From positions 1 through 64,000 of the forward strand of contig NZ_JAMYJR010000059.1 in NCBI RefSeq assembly GCF_024137025.1: a DNA stretch of 64,000 bases, given 5' to 3'. This document shows positions 18,581-27,919 of this stretch, in pieces. The position numbers and the translations under genes are program-made. Within the stretch, counting starts at the first letter, position 1. Each line of letters opens with the position of its first letter. Source of the DNA: Paractinoplanes aksuensis. GTDB lineage: Bacteria; Actinomycetota; Actinomycetes; Mycobacteriales; Micromonosporaceae. Below the pieces are notes generated by a model that saw only the letters and a list, made by a program, of their open reading frames with translations, was not told the DNA's origin and did not search any database.

Positions 18581-19864
18581 GTGCAGACATCCGACGTGCT
18601 CTTCGCGGTCATCGGGTTCGGTGCGCTGCTCGCCGGCATCCTCCCGCGCTTGCTGGAACGCCGGCCGCTGTCGATGCCGATCGCCTTCCTCGGGCTGGGC
18701 ATGCTCGTCTTCGGCCTGCCGATCGGTCTGCCGGACGCCGACCCGCTGGCCCACCCGAAGGTGACCGAGCACCTGACCGAGCTCGGTGTGATCGTCGCTC
18801 TCATGGGCGCCGGCCTGAAGATCGACCGCCCGCTCAGCCTGCGGGGCTGGTCGTCCACCTGGCGGTTGCTGGCGGTCGCCATGCCGGTGACCATCGCCGG
18901 GGTCGCGCTGCTGGGCTGGTGGTGGGCCGGTCTGGTGCCGGCCGCCGCCCTGCTGCTGGGCGCGGCGCTGGCGCCGACCGACCCGGTTCTGGCGTCCGAC
19001 GTGCAGGTCGGTGAGCCGACCGGCCAGGAGGACTCCGAGGACGAGGTCCGGTTCGCGCTGACCTCGGAGGCCGGGCTCAACGACGGGCTGGCGTTTCCTT
19101 TCGTGTACGCCGCCATCGCGATGGCCGGGTCAGCCGGTCTGGGCTGGCTGGGGGAGTGGGCCTGGCGGGACCTGACTTACAAGATCGCGGCCGGGGTGAT
19201 CGGTGGCATCCTCGTCGGCAAGGTTTTGGGCTGGTTGTTCTTCCGTCCGCGGGCGGAGGCGTTGCGGCTGGCCCGCCACTCGGAGGGCTTCCTGGCTCTG
19301 GCGGCGACCTTTCTGGCGTACGGGGTGGTCGAAGTGGCCGGCGGGTACGGGTTCCTGGCCGTGTTCGTCGCCGCCCGGGCCATCCGCGCGGCCGAGCGCT
19401 CCCACGACTATCACCAGGTGCTGCACGACTTCGCCGAGCAGACCGAACGCCTGCTGACCGTCCTGCTGCTCCTGCTGTTCGGGGGCGCGCTGGTCGGTGG
19501 CCTGCTCGGCCCCCTCACCGGGCCGACCGCGCTCGTCGGTCTGTGCCTCATCTTCGCGATCCGGCCGCTGTCCGCGTTCCTGTCCCTGCGGGGAGCGCCC
19601 GGCCACCGCGCCGAGCACTGGGTCATCGCCTCGTTCGGCATCCGTGGGATCGGATCCTTCTACTACCTGTCCTACGCCCTCACCCACGCCGCGTTCCCCG
19701 GCGCCGACCTGATCTGGGCCACGATCGGGTTCGTGGTCGTCGTCTCGGTCGTCATCCACGGCATCGCCGTCACCCCGGTCATGCAACTGCTGGACCGGGC
19801 CAACGAACGCTCCGGTCGCGGCAGCGGATCGCCGGCTGCGGAAGCGGCGGGGACAACTCGGTGA
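18581..19864 (+). CDS. CPA1-type Na+(K+)/H+ antiporter (copy 2)
   Basis: 427 residues from a GTG at 18581. The protein is very similar over its whole length to the product of 4549-5814: the same start context, the same APTDPVLASDVQVGEPT and TSEAGLNDGLAFPF motifs, the same acidic EEDSEDE-like loop, and the same GIRGIGSFYYLSYALT region. It has about 12 membrane helices. The C-terminal tail after the last helix differs, ending here in a Gly/Ala-rich stretch instead of a basic Gln-rich one. Role: cation/proton exchange at the plasma membrane; the ion is unknown. No ribosome binding site stands out, so the start rests on the paralog comparison. Confidence 0.87.
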   Translation: MQTSDVLFAVIGFGALLAGILPRLLERRPLSMPIAFLGLGMLVFGLPIGLPDADPLAHPKVTEHLTELGVIVALMGAGLKIDRPLSLRGWSSTWRLLAVAMPVTIAGVALLGWWWAGLVPAAALLLGAALAPTDPVLASDVQVGEPTGQEDSEDEVRFALTSEAGLNDGLAFPFVYAAIAMAGSAGLGWLGEWAWRDLTYKIAAGVIGGILVGKVLGWLFFRPRAEALRLARHSEGFLALAATFLAYGVVEVAGGYGFLAVFVAARAIRAAERSHDYHQVLHDFAEQTERLLTVLLLLLFGGALVGGLLGPLTGPTALVGLCLIFAIRPLSAFLSLRGAPGHRAEHWVIASFGIRGIGSFYYLSYALTHAAFPGADLIWATIGFVVVVSVVIHGIAVTPVMQLLDRANERSGRGSGSPAAEAAGTTR

Positions 19865-20117
19865 GTCGTGGCGTTGAGCGCCGCGCCCGCAGCGTGACCG
19901 CCCTCCGGTGCGAGATCAATGCTCGTGGCGCGCCGGGGAATCATGAGGCCGACGCGGCACAAGTCCGGTGCGGACGGCGCGCAGGATCACGTCGGTGATG
20001 TGATGAGTGGTGATCGCGCCGGCGGGCCGGGCCCGGGTCTCGCGACAGGCGACGTCGTCCTGTCGGTGCCGGCCCGGACAATGGTGGTGCTCCCGTCGTA
20101 CCAGGAAAGGTTTGATC

Positions 20118-20594
20118 ATGGGTTGGAACACCTCGGTGCTTTTCCGTCAGGACGTGACGGTGGATGAGGCGGTGGACGATCTTGCCATCACTGAGTTCAG
20201 CGGTGAGCTGGTCGGGGCTGACCAGGCTACGAGTGCCCTCAAACCTGACGCGCTCTATGCGGCCGAGTCCGGTGGCTGGGTGCAGGTCTGGAATCCGATG
20301 ATGGATGTGGTCATGGGCTGGGAACCGACCGAGCCGGGCGACGCTCTGGTGGTCTTCTTCAGCAGTGTCTCGAGCACCTATGGCTTCACGCTCTTCACGA
20401 ACGGCGAACGCACTCGGCACTACGTCTACGCCGATGGTGTGGCCGTCGAGGACGAGGGGACGCCACTGCCGGTCGAGGCTGAGGTCGCCCTGCCGTCCTG
20501 GGGGCCGGACGAGGACTTTCTCTGGTCGATCGTCACGGCGGTCACCGGTCTCCGGTACGACGAGAAGCTTCAGTATCGCGTTTACCCGGTGTGA
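20118..20594 (+). CDS. Hypothetical protein, 158 residues
   Basis: The ATG at 20118 follows an AGGAAAGG site (20103-20110), which decides against longer upstream starts. The product is acidic and soluble, mostly beta-rich with several Trp and Tyr, and contains a paired pattern (GWVQVWNPMMDVVMGW; VVFFSSVSSTYGFTLF). There is no signal peptide and no known motif. It resembles small actinobacterial single-domain proteins of unknown role. Its last 13 bases overlap the 3' end of the opposing FAAL gene, so transcripts from both strands collide here. A GATCAC...GTGATC inverted arrangement around 19985-20015 upstream might be regulatory. Confidence 0.65.
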   Translation: MGWNTSVLFRQDVTVDEAVDDLAITEFSGELVGADQATSALKPDALYAAESGGWVQVWNPMMDVVMGWEPTEPGDALVVFFSSVSSTYGFTLFTNGERTRHYVYADGVAVEDEGTPLPVEAEVALPSWGPDEDFLWSIVTAVTGLRYDEKLQYRVYPV

Positions 20595-23500
20595 CGGGCC
20601 AGGTGGTCGAGCTCGGTCCGGAACCGGCTCGTCCACTGATCGATCTCGGTTCCGGTCCACCACAGCCGCTGGGGCGAGTACTCCCAGGCGATGCGGGTCG
20701 TGCCGCCGACGACCGCGCATTCGACGTACAGGGGCGGTTGCCGCACGCCGGCCCCGGAATCCCGGACGTCGCTGATGGCGGCCGCGCTCAGGGAGAAGAG
20801 GCCGCTACGGCTCCGCGTCGGCATCTCGCCCTGGAAGTTGAACGCGAGCGTCGGAGCCGGGGCCTGCCGCAGGTCCGGATCGTCGCTCAGATACTTGAGA
20901 GCTTCGAACGACAGACCCGCGGACGGGACACCGGCCAGCCGTTCGCCCACTGCGGTCAGCGTCTCGGCCGGGCTCTGGGACCGGCTGTCCTCGAACACGA
21001 GGGGAAAGGTGCAGTGCAGATCGCCGGCCGTCCGTGAGAGATCGAGGCCGTGCACCGCTGTCTGCCGGCCCGAGCCGGTGAGCTCGACCACCAGACGCCC
21101 GCAGCTCCACTGGCGCTGTGCGGTCCGCACGAGCGCCGTGAGCAGGGTGGTGGCAAGTGGTGCGCGGCCTGCGCCCGGCTCGGTCGTCCGTATGGTGCGG
21201 AGCGCGCGTGTCTCCTCGGGCGGCAGGCTGTGGCGGGCGGTGAGCAGGTCGTCCGTCCGTACGCCGGGGTGTTTCAGCGGGTCGTAGGTGGCCGGCGCCG
21301 GCAGTCCGAGCTGAGTGCGCCAGAACTCCCGATCCGCTTGCGCGCCCCGGCGGGCGAAGTCGTTCATCCAGCCGGAGAACATCTCGAAGGGCGCCGATGT
21401 CCGGGCCAGCCGCACCGGCTCGCCCTGTTCGTCCAACCGGCAGAGCTGGTCGAGGTCATCCAGCAGGACGCGCAGCGTGACCCTGTCCATGACCAGATGG
21501 TTGACCGCCAGGAACAGGCGTTGCCGGGAGCCGGTCCCGATCAGAAGCAGGCGCAGCAGCGGGCCGTGCTCGACGCTGATCCGGCGGTGCTGCTCGCTGA
21601 GCAGTGGCGGGAGCGCGTCGGGCCGGTCCAGGGTGACCGATTCGACGGCGTAACTGCCCTCGATGTCGCCGTAGCGCTGTGCGAACCGGTCGCCGTCGCG
21701 ACGGAACCGCAGGCGCAGCGCCTCGTGCCGGGCGACCAGTGCTGACGCGGCTCGGCGGAGGCTCTCCGGGGTGAGCCGCCGATGGACGTCGAGCATGACC
21801 GTACGGATTCCCCCGTCCCATTGCCCCAGCTCCAGGGCGCGCCGTTGCGCGGCGCTGAACGGGACGTCACCGGTGTCCGGAGCCGCTCCCGGCTCGGGAA
21901 GCGCCGACTCGAAGTGCCGTACCAGCAGGATTGCCATCGCCCGCAGCGTCGAGTCGTTGCCGAAGCAGGCGGGCGGCAGGCGTACGCCGGTCCGGTCCTC
22001 GACGCGGTGGGCCAGATCGATCAACCCGAGCGAGTCGAGGCCGACGTCGAGGAGTGGCCGATCCACCGGTACGTCGTTCGGGTCGGTCAAGTGCAACACC
22101 GCTGCGGTTTCGGTCTGCAACAGCCGGAGCACGTACTCCGGTTCTCCCGCCGGGCCCGTCCGGAGCGCCGGCCTGCGTTGCCGCGAGATCGCCGACGAAC
22201 GCAGCGAGCCGACCGTCCACTGGCGCTTGCACTGGGCGCGCCGCAGCTTTCCGCTGGTCGTCTTCGGAATGCTGTCCGGCCTCATCAGCAGGACCTCATG
22301 ACACTGCACCCCGGAGTGTGAGGTCACCGCGGCCCGGATCGCCGAGGCGGCGCGGTCCAGCGGGATCGGCTCGCCGTTCCGCAGGACCTTCTTGCGCAGC
22401 TCGGCCGCCACCACGACCCGCTCGACGCCGTCGACCCGCACCCCGAAGGCGACTGCGTTGCCCGGCCGCAGAATCGGATCAGCCGCCACGACCGCCGCTT
22501 CCAGATCCTGCGGATGAATATTGCGGCCCCCGACGATGATGATGTCCTTGAGGCGGCCGCACACGAACACCTCGCCGTCATCGCCGATCACTCCGAGATC
22601 ACCGGTACGCAGGAAACGTCGTCCGTCCGGGCCGGCCGCCAGGCGCGCGGCGAAGACGGCCGCGTTCTCCTCCTCGGTCCGTCCCCAGTAACCGCTCGAC
22701 ACGCTGGGACTGGAGATCCAGAGCTCGCCGACGACGTGGGGTGGCCGCGGCCGCCGGGTCACGGGGTCGACGGCGATCACCGAAACGCCCCACTCCTCGT
22801 CCGGGACGCCGCTGCCCACGAACGCCACCGCGGGTGCGCCCGGGGCCGGCGCGACGATCACGCCGTCGCGGTCGAGCAGGGCCCGATCCCCGTGCAGCAG
22901 CGTGGGCTTCCGGCCGACCCGGCCGCAGACGAACAGCACGGCCTCGGCTATGCCGTAGACGTTGCCGAACGACGCCGGATCGAAGCCCATCGGGCCGAGC
23001 GCGGCTTCGAAGCGGTCCATCGTGGCCGCCAGCATCGGCTCACCGCCCTGCAGGGTGGCGCGGACCGACGAGAGATCGAACGAGTCGTCGTCACGCAGAC
23101 CGCGGAGCACGTAGTCGTAGCCGACGTTAGGCCCGGCGATGTGCGTGCCGCGGTAGCGATCGATCGCCTCGAGCCAGAGGCGCGGGGCGGCCAGGAAGGT
23201 CATCGAGGAGAAGGCGACGCAATGGGCCCCCGTGTGCATGGCGTTGAGGATTCCGCCGGCCAGCCCCATGTCGTGGAACAACGGCACCCAGCCGACGAGC
23301 ACCGACTCGCTGTCGACCCGGGTGTTGCGCGCGATCAGCTCGAGATTGTGCGACAGGTTCCGGTGCCGCACGACGACGCCCCGGGGCTCCGACGTCGAGC
23401 CGGAGGTGTACTGCAGGTAGACGATGTCGTCCGGGCCGAACCGGGCGGCCGCGCGGGCCAGCCGGTCCGCGGCCGCCGCCGGATCGGCGCGTTTCACCCG

Positions 23501-23959
23501 ATTGGCCGGCAACCAGGTGAGTTCGGGCCATCTCGGCGTCCCGCGGCCCGCCACGCCGTCGCGGATCGACGCCAGCGTGGTGAGCCTGCGGTACTTCGTA
23601 TGGGTGAGGGCGACGCGGGCGCCGCTGTCCTCGGCGATGTGCCGGAGCGTGGGCAGCTCCCGATCGAGACGCCGCGGGTCGGGGCTGGCCACCGGCACCG
23701 CGATCGCGCCGAGAAGCATGCACCCGAAGAAGCTCGCGACGAACTCCAGGCCATCGGGCGGGAAGACGAGCAGCACACGGTCGCCGGGCTCGACCCCGGC
23801 TGCTTGCAGGAAGTCCGCGGTGCCGGCCGCCCGCCGCACGATCTCCTGGTGGTCGGTCGCGTCGATCTCTTTCCCGTGGCGATCGAGAAACGTGTAGAGG
23901 GGTGCCCCGGGAGCGGCGTTCACGCGGTCGGCCATCGTGGTCAGCAGGCTCGCGGACAT
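20582..23959 (-). CDS. Fatty acyl-AMP ligase - acyl carrier - condensation domain protein
   Basis: 1125 residues from the ATG at 23959 with a GGAG site; the frame is open to 24046. Residues about 1-600 are a fatty acyl-AMP ligase: YLQYTSGSTSEPRGVVV is the ATP-binding motif, NVYGIAEAVLFVCGR and GDLGVI...GRLKDIIIVGGRN are the FAAL signatures, and KTTSGKL carries the catalytic Lys. Residues about 620-700 are a carrier domain with the phosphopantetheine Ser in VGLDSLGLIDL. Residues about 715-1125 are an NRPS condensation-type domain; its HHxxxDG motif reads NHLVMDR, keeping the second His and the Asp. Expected chemistry: activate a fatty acid as acyl-AMP, load it on the carrier, and transfer it to an acceptor. 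No adenylation domain, thioesterase or PKS/NRPS partner lies nearby, so the acceptor is unknown. Confidence 0.88.
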   Translation of the reverse strand: MSASLLTTMADRVNAAPGAPLYTFLDRHGKEIDATDHQEIVRRAAGTADFLQAAGVEPGDRVLLVFPPDGLEFVASFFGCMLLGAIAVPVASPDPRRLDRELPTLRHIAEDSGARVALTHTKYRRLTTLASIRDGVAGRGTPRWPELTWLPANRVKRADPAAAADRLARAAARFGPDDIVYLQYTSGSTSEPRGVVVRHRNLSHNLELIARNTRVDSESVLVGWVPLFHDMGLAGGILNAMHTGAHCVAFSSMTFLAAPRLWLEAIDRYRGTHIAGPNVGYDYVLRGLRDDDSFDLSSVRATLQGGEPMLAATMDRFEAALGPMGFDPASFGNVYGIAEAVLFVCGRVGRKPTLLHGDRALLDRDGVIVAPAPGAPAVAFVGSGVPDEEWGVSVIAVDPVTRRPRPPHVVGELWISSPSVSSGYWGRTEEENAAVFAARLAAGPDGRRFLRTGDLGVIGDDGEVFVCGRLKDIIIVGGRNIHPQDLEAAVVAADPILRPGNAVAFGVRVDGVERVVVAAELRKKVLRNGEPIPLDRAASAIRAAVTSHSGVQCHEVLLMRPDSIPKTTSGKLRRAQCKRQWTVGSLRSSAISRQRRPALRTGPAGEPEYVLRLLQTETAAVLHLTDPNDVPVDRPLLDVGLDSLGLIDLAHRVEDRTGVRLPPACFGNDSTLRAMAILLVRHFESALPEPGAAPDTGDVPFSAAQRRALELGQWDGGIRTVMLDVHRRLTPESLRRAASALVARHEALRLRFRRDGDRFAQRYGDIEGSYAVESVTLDRPDALPPLLSEQHRRISVEHGPLLRLLLIGTGSRQRLFLAVNHLVMDRVTLRVLLDDLDQLCRLDEQGEPVRLARTSAPFEMFSGWMNDFARRGAQADREFWRTQLGLPAPATYDPLKHPGVRTDDLLTARHSLPPEETRALRTIRTTEPGAGRAPLATTLLTALVRTAQRQWSCGRLVVELTGSGRQTAVHGLDLSRTAGDLHCTFPLVFEDSRSQSPAETLTAVGERLAGVPSAGLSFEALKYLSDDPDLRQAPAPTLAFNFQGEMPTRSRSGLFSLSAAAISDVRDSGAGVRQPPLYVECAVVGGTTRIAWEYSPQRLWWTGTEIDQWTSRFRTELDHLARHTG

Positions 23960-24269
23960 CCGGAACTCCGATGGATGGGCAGTGACTCGTTCGGACGTTA
24001 CACCGGCATCGTGGAAGGGCCGGTCCCGGTGTGGACTGCAGCCCACGGTGCCCTTGTTCCTACCGGCCGGAGTCGCTCGACGCCATCCTCCGCCCGTTCA
24101 CAGGGCCGAGCGGATCAGGGGAAGTTCCTGCGAAGGTGGCCGGCCTCCGGTAGCGATTCGGTAACGATCCCGTCAGCCGGGTGACGCGGGCTCCGACCGG
24201 GGCCCCGTCGCGTGCCACGTACGGATAGCGTGCTGTCGATATCGATGACGGCCGCTGACGGGGGTTCCT
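23960..24269. promoter_or_regulatory. Divergent intergenic region between FAAL and LamG genes
   Basis: 310 bp hold the start regions of two divergent genes. I see only the GGAG site of the FAAL gene near 23970 and no clear site for the GTG at 24270. No convincing promoter consensus, operator or hairpin was found. Confidence 0.3.
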
Positions 24270-27200
24270 GTGCCGAGCTCGAAAAGGTCCTGGATCCGTG
24301 GTGCCTCCGCGGCGCTGGCGCTGGCCCTGGTGCCCGCCGGGTCCGCCGTCGTGGTGTCGCCCGTCGAGGCCCAGGCGGCCGCGGCCGCGCCGGTGTGCGG
24401 CCGGGCAGCCGTGAACGAGGAGTCGGCGCGGCGGGCCGCCTCCGCCTGCGGTCACCCGGTCCCGGTCGCCGGATCGCAGTCCGCGTACAGCCAGGTGCTG
24501 GCCCAGCCGGACGGCCGGCTGACGTTCGAGTCCGCGGTGGTGCCGCAACGCGCTCCGCAGGCGGACGGCTCGTGGGCCGACGTCGACCTGACCCTGCGGC
24601 CTGACGGCGGCGCCCTGCGGCCCGCGGTGTCGGTGGCCGACGTCGCGTTCTCGGCCGGCGGCAGCGGTCCGCTGGTCACCCTGGTCTCCGAGGGCAAGCG
24701 GATCGAGATGTCCTGGCCGACGCCTCTGCCCGCGCCGGAGACGACAGCCGACACGGCCACCTACCGGGAGGTCCGACCGGACGTCGACCTGGTCCTGCGG
24801 GCCACCCGCACCGGCTTCACCCACGTCCTCGTGGTCAAGTCAGCCGTGGCGGCGACCGACCCGGCGGTCCGCCGATTCACCCTCGGCGTCAGCGGTGACG
24901 CGGCGCTGTCCCGCAATCCGGACGGCTCGCTGGTCGCGCTGGCCGGTGGCGCGACGGTGGCGACGGCCGGCCGGGCGGTCATGTGGGACTCGGCGGCGCC
25001 GGCGCCGGCCACCCGCTCGGCCACCGCCCGGTCCACCGCGGCCGTGGCCGGTGACACGGCCCGGCGGGCGGCTGTGGCGACGACGGTGACGCCCGACGGC
25101 GATCTGACGTTGACCCCGGACGCCCGGCTGCTCGACGCGCCCGGCGCCACCTTCCCGATCTTCATCGACCCGGCCTGGTCGGTGAAGAAGTCGAAGTGGG
25201 CGTACGCGACCAGCAACGGCTGCACCAACACCGACTACACGGTCGCGCGGGTCGGCCTGAGTCCCGAGGGGCCGTGCACCGGCGTGCGCTTCCGGTCGTA
25301 CTTCGAGTTCCCGACCACCGCCGGCAAGATCTCGCTCAGGGCCAAGCACATCGAGTCCGCCTACGTGCACATGAAGCTCGACCACTCGTGGTCTTGCGAC
25401 AGCACCTGGGCCCACATGTTCCACACCGCGACCATCAACGCGACCATGCGGGCGTCCTTCGGCATCCGGATGATCAAGCGAGTGGCGGCCGCGTCCGGCC
25501 ACGCCAACGAGGGCAGCGGCTGCTCCGACTCGCCGCAGCGGGACATGGACATGAACTTCATCGGCGGTGACGTGACGTCCCTGGTGCAGAGCGCCGCGAC
25601 CAGCGGGTGGACCAGCCTCACCATGGGCTTCTGCGCCTGCAACGAGAACCTGGACTACGAGTCCGAGCGGGACCGGTGGAAGAAGTTCTTCCCGAACGAA
25701 GCGAAGCTCGTGGTCGACTACGACTCCCCGCCGGGCAAGCCGACCAACCTGCAAGTGGCCGGCATCGCCTGCCCGGCCTCGACCGCGGTGACGATCGGCA
25801 CGCTGAGCCCGACGTTCTCCGCCGTCTACCCGGACGCGGACACCGGGCAGACGCTCGCCGGCACGTACGAGTGGATCGAGGTGCCGGCGGCCGGCATGGG
25901 CGCGGTGACCGACACGGTCCCGGCGCGCAAGCCACGACCGGCGGTCGCCTCGGCCACCGCGAACGGTCGCGGCACCACCGCGGCGGTCAGTGTCGCGAAG
26001 GACAAGAAGTACGCATTCCGGGTCACCGCCCGCGACCCCGATCCGTACGCGCGGTGGAGCGGCTGGGGCGCCTGGTGCCAGTTCTCCGTGGACACCTCGG
26101 TACCGCCGGTGAGCGTCGTGATGACCTCCCCGCCGACCGGTCCGGGCCGGGCGGCCACCTTCCGGATCGAGTCGACCGCGGGTGACGTCGCCACCTTCAA
26201 GTACGGCTGGACCGCCCCGACCACCCCGGTGGCCGCCACCGGTACCAGCCCACGCAGCGCCACGATCACCGCCACGGTGCCGCGCTACGGCACCAACATC
26301 CTGTATGTCTCGGCCGTCGACAAGACGCTCAACGAGGGCTACGGCACCACCGAGGTGCAGGTCACGCGGCCGTCCCCGGCGGTGGCGCAGTGGGGTCTGG
26401 AATCGTACCCGGGCCGCACCGAGGCGGAGGCGATGACCGACGCCCAGCCGCTGCCGGGCGGGTCGACCCCGCTGACCGCGACCAACGTGACCTGGACCGA
26501 CAGCAACCGGTTCCGCGGCGGCCGCACCGCCACCTTCAACGGCACCTCGTCATCCGCCACGACCGCCGGCCCGATCGCGGACACGACCCAGTCGTTCAGC
26601 GTGGCCACCTGGGTCCGGCTCGGCGCGATGCCCAGCGCCACCGACATGAAGGCGGTCACCCAGGACCACACGGACGCGTCCGGGTTCGAGCTCGGCGTCC
26701 GGCGCTCGGGCTCGCCGCTCGTGCCGTACTGGTCGTTCGTCATCAAGGACACCTCGGCCCAGACGTCAACCACCCGGGCGGCGCTGGGCACCCGGGCGAT
26801 CACCGCGGCCGACGTGGGCCGGTGGGTTCACCTGGCCGGCGTCTACGACAAGCCGTCCGGGACGGTCCGGCTCTTCGTCGACGGGAAGCTCGCGGCCGAG
26901 ACCGCCCGCACCGCCACGCCGTGGTCCGCGACCGGCCGGCTGGTGGTCGGCCGCAGCATGAACGCGGGCTCGCCGGGCAACTGGTGGAACGGCTCGCTGG
27001 CCGACGTGCAGGTCTTCGACCGGGCGCTGGTCGCCGACGACTTCACCGGCCGGGTGGCCGACGAGTTCACCGGCGGCGAGGACGAGCCCGGGGTGATGAA
27101 CCCGATCGAGGTCGGTCGCTGGGAGTTCGAGCTGGCCCGGTCCTGCTATCTCGCCGACCGGGCGGACACCTGCGACGCCGCGGACGGCACCCCGTTCGGC

Positions 27201-27890
27201 CGCTGGCTGGCCCTGAGCCGGGGTTCCGAGATCGGCCATGGCCAGCGGGGCAGCGCCCTCCGCCTGGACTCGCAGTTCTTCCCGGACGAGATCGCCACGG
27301 CCGGGGAGCCGACCACGGAGTGGGCGCGGTCGGCGTACAAGACCGGGCTGACCCCGCCGGACGACGACGGCAATCAGACGACCGTCTGGTCCGACGCGCC
27401 GGTGCTGCTGACCGGCCAGTCCTACACGCTCGCGGCCTGGGCCTTCACGGAGGATCTGGCCCGCAGCCAGAGCGTGGTGGCCCAGGTCGGCAGTGCCGAG
27501 TCCGGCCTGCGCATCGGGTACGACGCGGGCACGCGGCGCTGGGAGTTCGCCCTGACCGAGCGCGATGCCGCCGGGTCGGCCCGGGTGACCGCCCGCTCGA
27601 CGACGGAGGCCGACGCGGACGTGTGGACCCACCTGGTGGCCGTCTACGACACCGCCGACCGCACCGCCACGCTGTACGTCGACGGTGAGCCGGAGGCGAC
27701 GGTCGCGGTCCCCTGGACGCCGCAGTCGTTCAACGGCCCGGTGACCGTCGGCCGGTCGGTCACCGCCGGCGCGCCCGGCGGATATCTGCAGGGCGGTGTC
27801 GACGACCTCAGCGCCTTCGCCGGAGTCCTGACCGACGCCCAGGTGCACGCCCTGTACGCGAGCCAGGCCGTCGTGTCGGACGAGCTGTGA
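24270..27890 (+). CDS. Secreted LamG-like jellyroll protein, partner of the Rhs protein
   Basis: 1206 residues from a GTG at 24270. A Sec signal peptide (basic start, hydrophobic core, Ala-rich cleavage region near residue 38) predicts export. After a beta-rich N-terminal part there is a region at about 300-490 with several Cys and His resembling the DNRLRE-type domain found in these proteins. Fibronectin-like segments follow, then two LamG/concanavalin-like domains at about 740-920 and 1040-1200, each with the pattern SFSVATWVRL / YTLAAWAFTE, then VHLAGVYD...VRLFVDGKL or THLVAVYD...ATLYVDGEP. The stop overlaps the open frame of the next gene (GTGA) and the likely start of the Rhs protein is 30 bp on, so the two form one operon. 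Such LamG+Rhs pairs are common in actinobacteria; cell-surface binding is likely. Confidence 0.85.
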   Translation: MPSSKRSWIRGASAALALALVPAGSAVVVSPVEAQAAAAAPVCGRAAVNEESARRAASACGHPVPVAGSQSAYSQVLAQPDGRLTFESAVVPQRAPQADGSWADVDLTLRPDGGALRPAVSVADVAFSAGGSGPLVTLVSEGKRIEMSWPTPLPAPETTADTATYREVRPDVDLVLRATRTGFTHVLVVKSAVAATDPAVRRFTLGVSGDAALSRNPDGSLVALAGGATVATAGRAVMWDSAAPAPATRSATARSTAAVAGDTARRAAVATTVTPDGDLTLTPDARLLDAPGATFPIFIDPAWSVKKSKWAYATSNGCTNTDYTVARVGLSPEGPCTGVRFRSYFEFPTTAGKISLRAKHIESAYVHMKLDHSWSCDSTWAHMFHTATINATMRASFGIRMIKRVAAASGHANEGSGCSDSPQRDMDMNFIGGDVTSLVQSAATSGWTSLTMGFCACNENLDYESERDRWKKFFPNEAKLVVDYDSPPGKPTNLQVAGIACPASTAVTIGTLSPTFSAVYPDADTGQTLAGTYEWIEVPAAGMGAVTDTVPARKPRPAVASATANGRGTTAAVSVAKDKKYAFRVTARDPDPYARWSGWGAWCQFSVDTSVPPVSVVMTSPPTGPGRAATFRIESTAGDVATFKYGWTAPTTPVAATGTSPRSATITATVPRYGTNILYVSAVDKTLNEGYGTTEVQVTRPSPAVAQWGLESYPGRTEAEAMTDAQPLPGGSTPLTATNVTWTDSNRFRGGRTATFNGTSSSATTAGPIADTTQSFSVATWVRLGAMPSATDMKAVTQDHTDASGFELGVRRSGSPLVPYWSFVIKDTSAQTSTTRAALGTRAITAADVGRWVHLAGVYDKPSGTVRLFVDGKLAAETARTATPWSATGRLVVGRSMNAGSPGNWWNGSLADVQVFDRALVADDFTGRVADEFTGGEDEPGVMNPIEVGRWEFELARSCYLADRADTCDAADGTPFGRWLALSRGSEIGHGQRGSALRLDSQFFPDEIATAGEPTTEWARSAYKTGLTPPDDDGNQTTVWSDAPVLLTGQSYTLAAWAFTEDLARSQSVVAQVGSAESGLRIGYDAGTRRWEFALTERDAAGSARVTARSTTEADADVWTHLVAVYDTADRTATLYVDGEPEATVAVPWTPQSFNGPVTVGRSVTAGAPGGYLQGGVDDLSAFAGVLTDAQVHALYASQAVVSDEL

Positions 27891-27919
27891 TCCGCCCCGC
27901 CGCTCCGGAGGAGACGCGC

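Noticed and set aside
15437..18772. 1111-codon minus-strand frame across kdpD and kdpE
   Set aside because: It covers well supported kdp genes on the other strand; only its upstream end crosses the nhaA remnant, in the wrong frame for most of it.
19985..20015. GATCAC...GTGATC arrangement as an operator
   Set aside because: Only six bases pair, with a long gap, and the region has several GTGATG-like words, so chance is likely.
22514..24184. 556-codon plus-strand frame opposite the FAAL gene
   Set aside because: Shadow frame without motif or ribosome site; the minus strand has the full FAAL signature.
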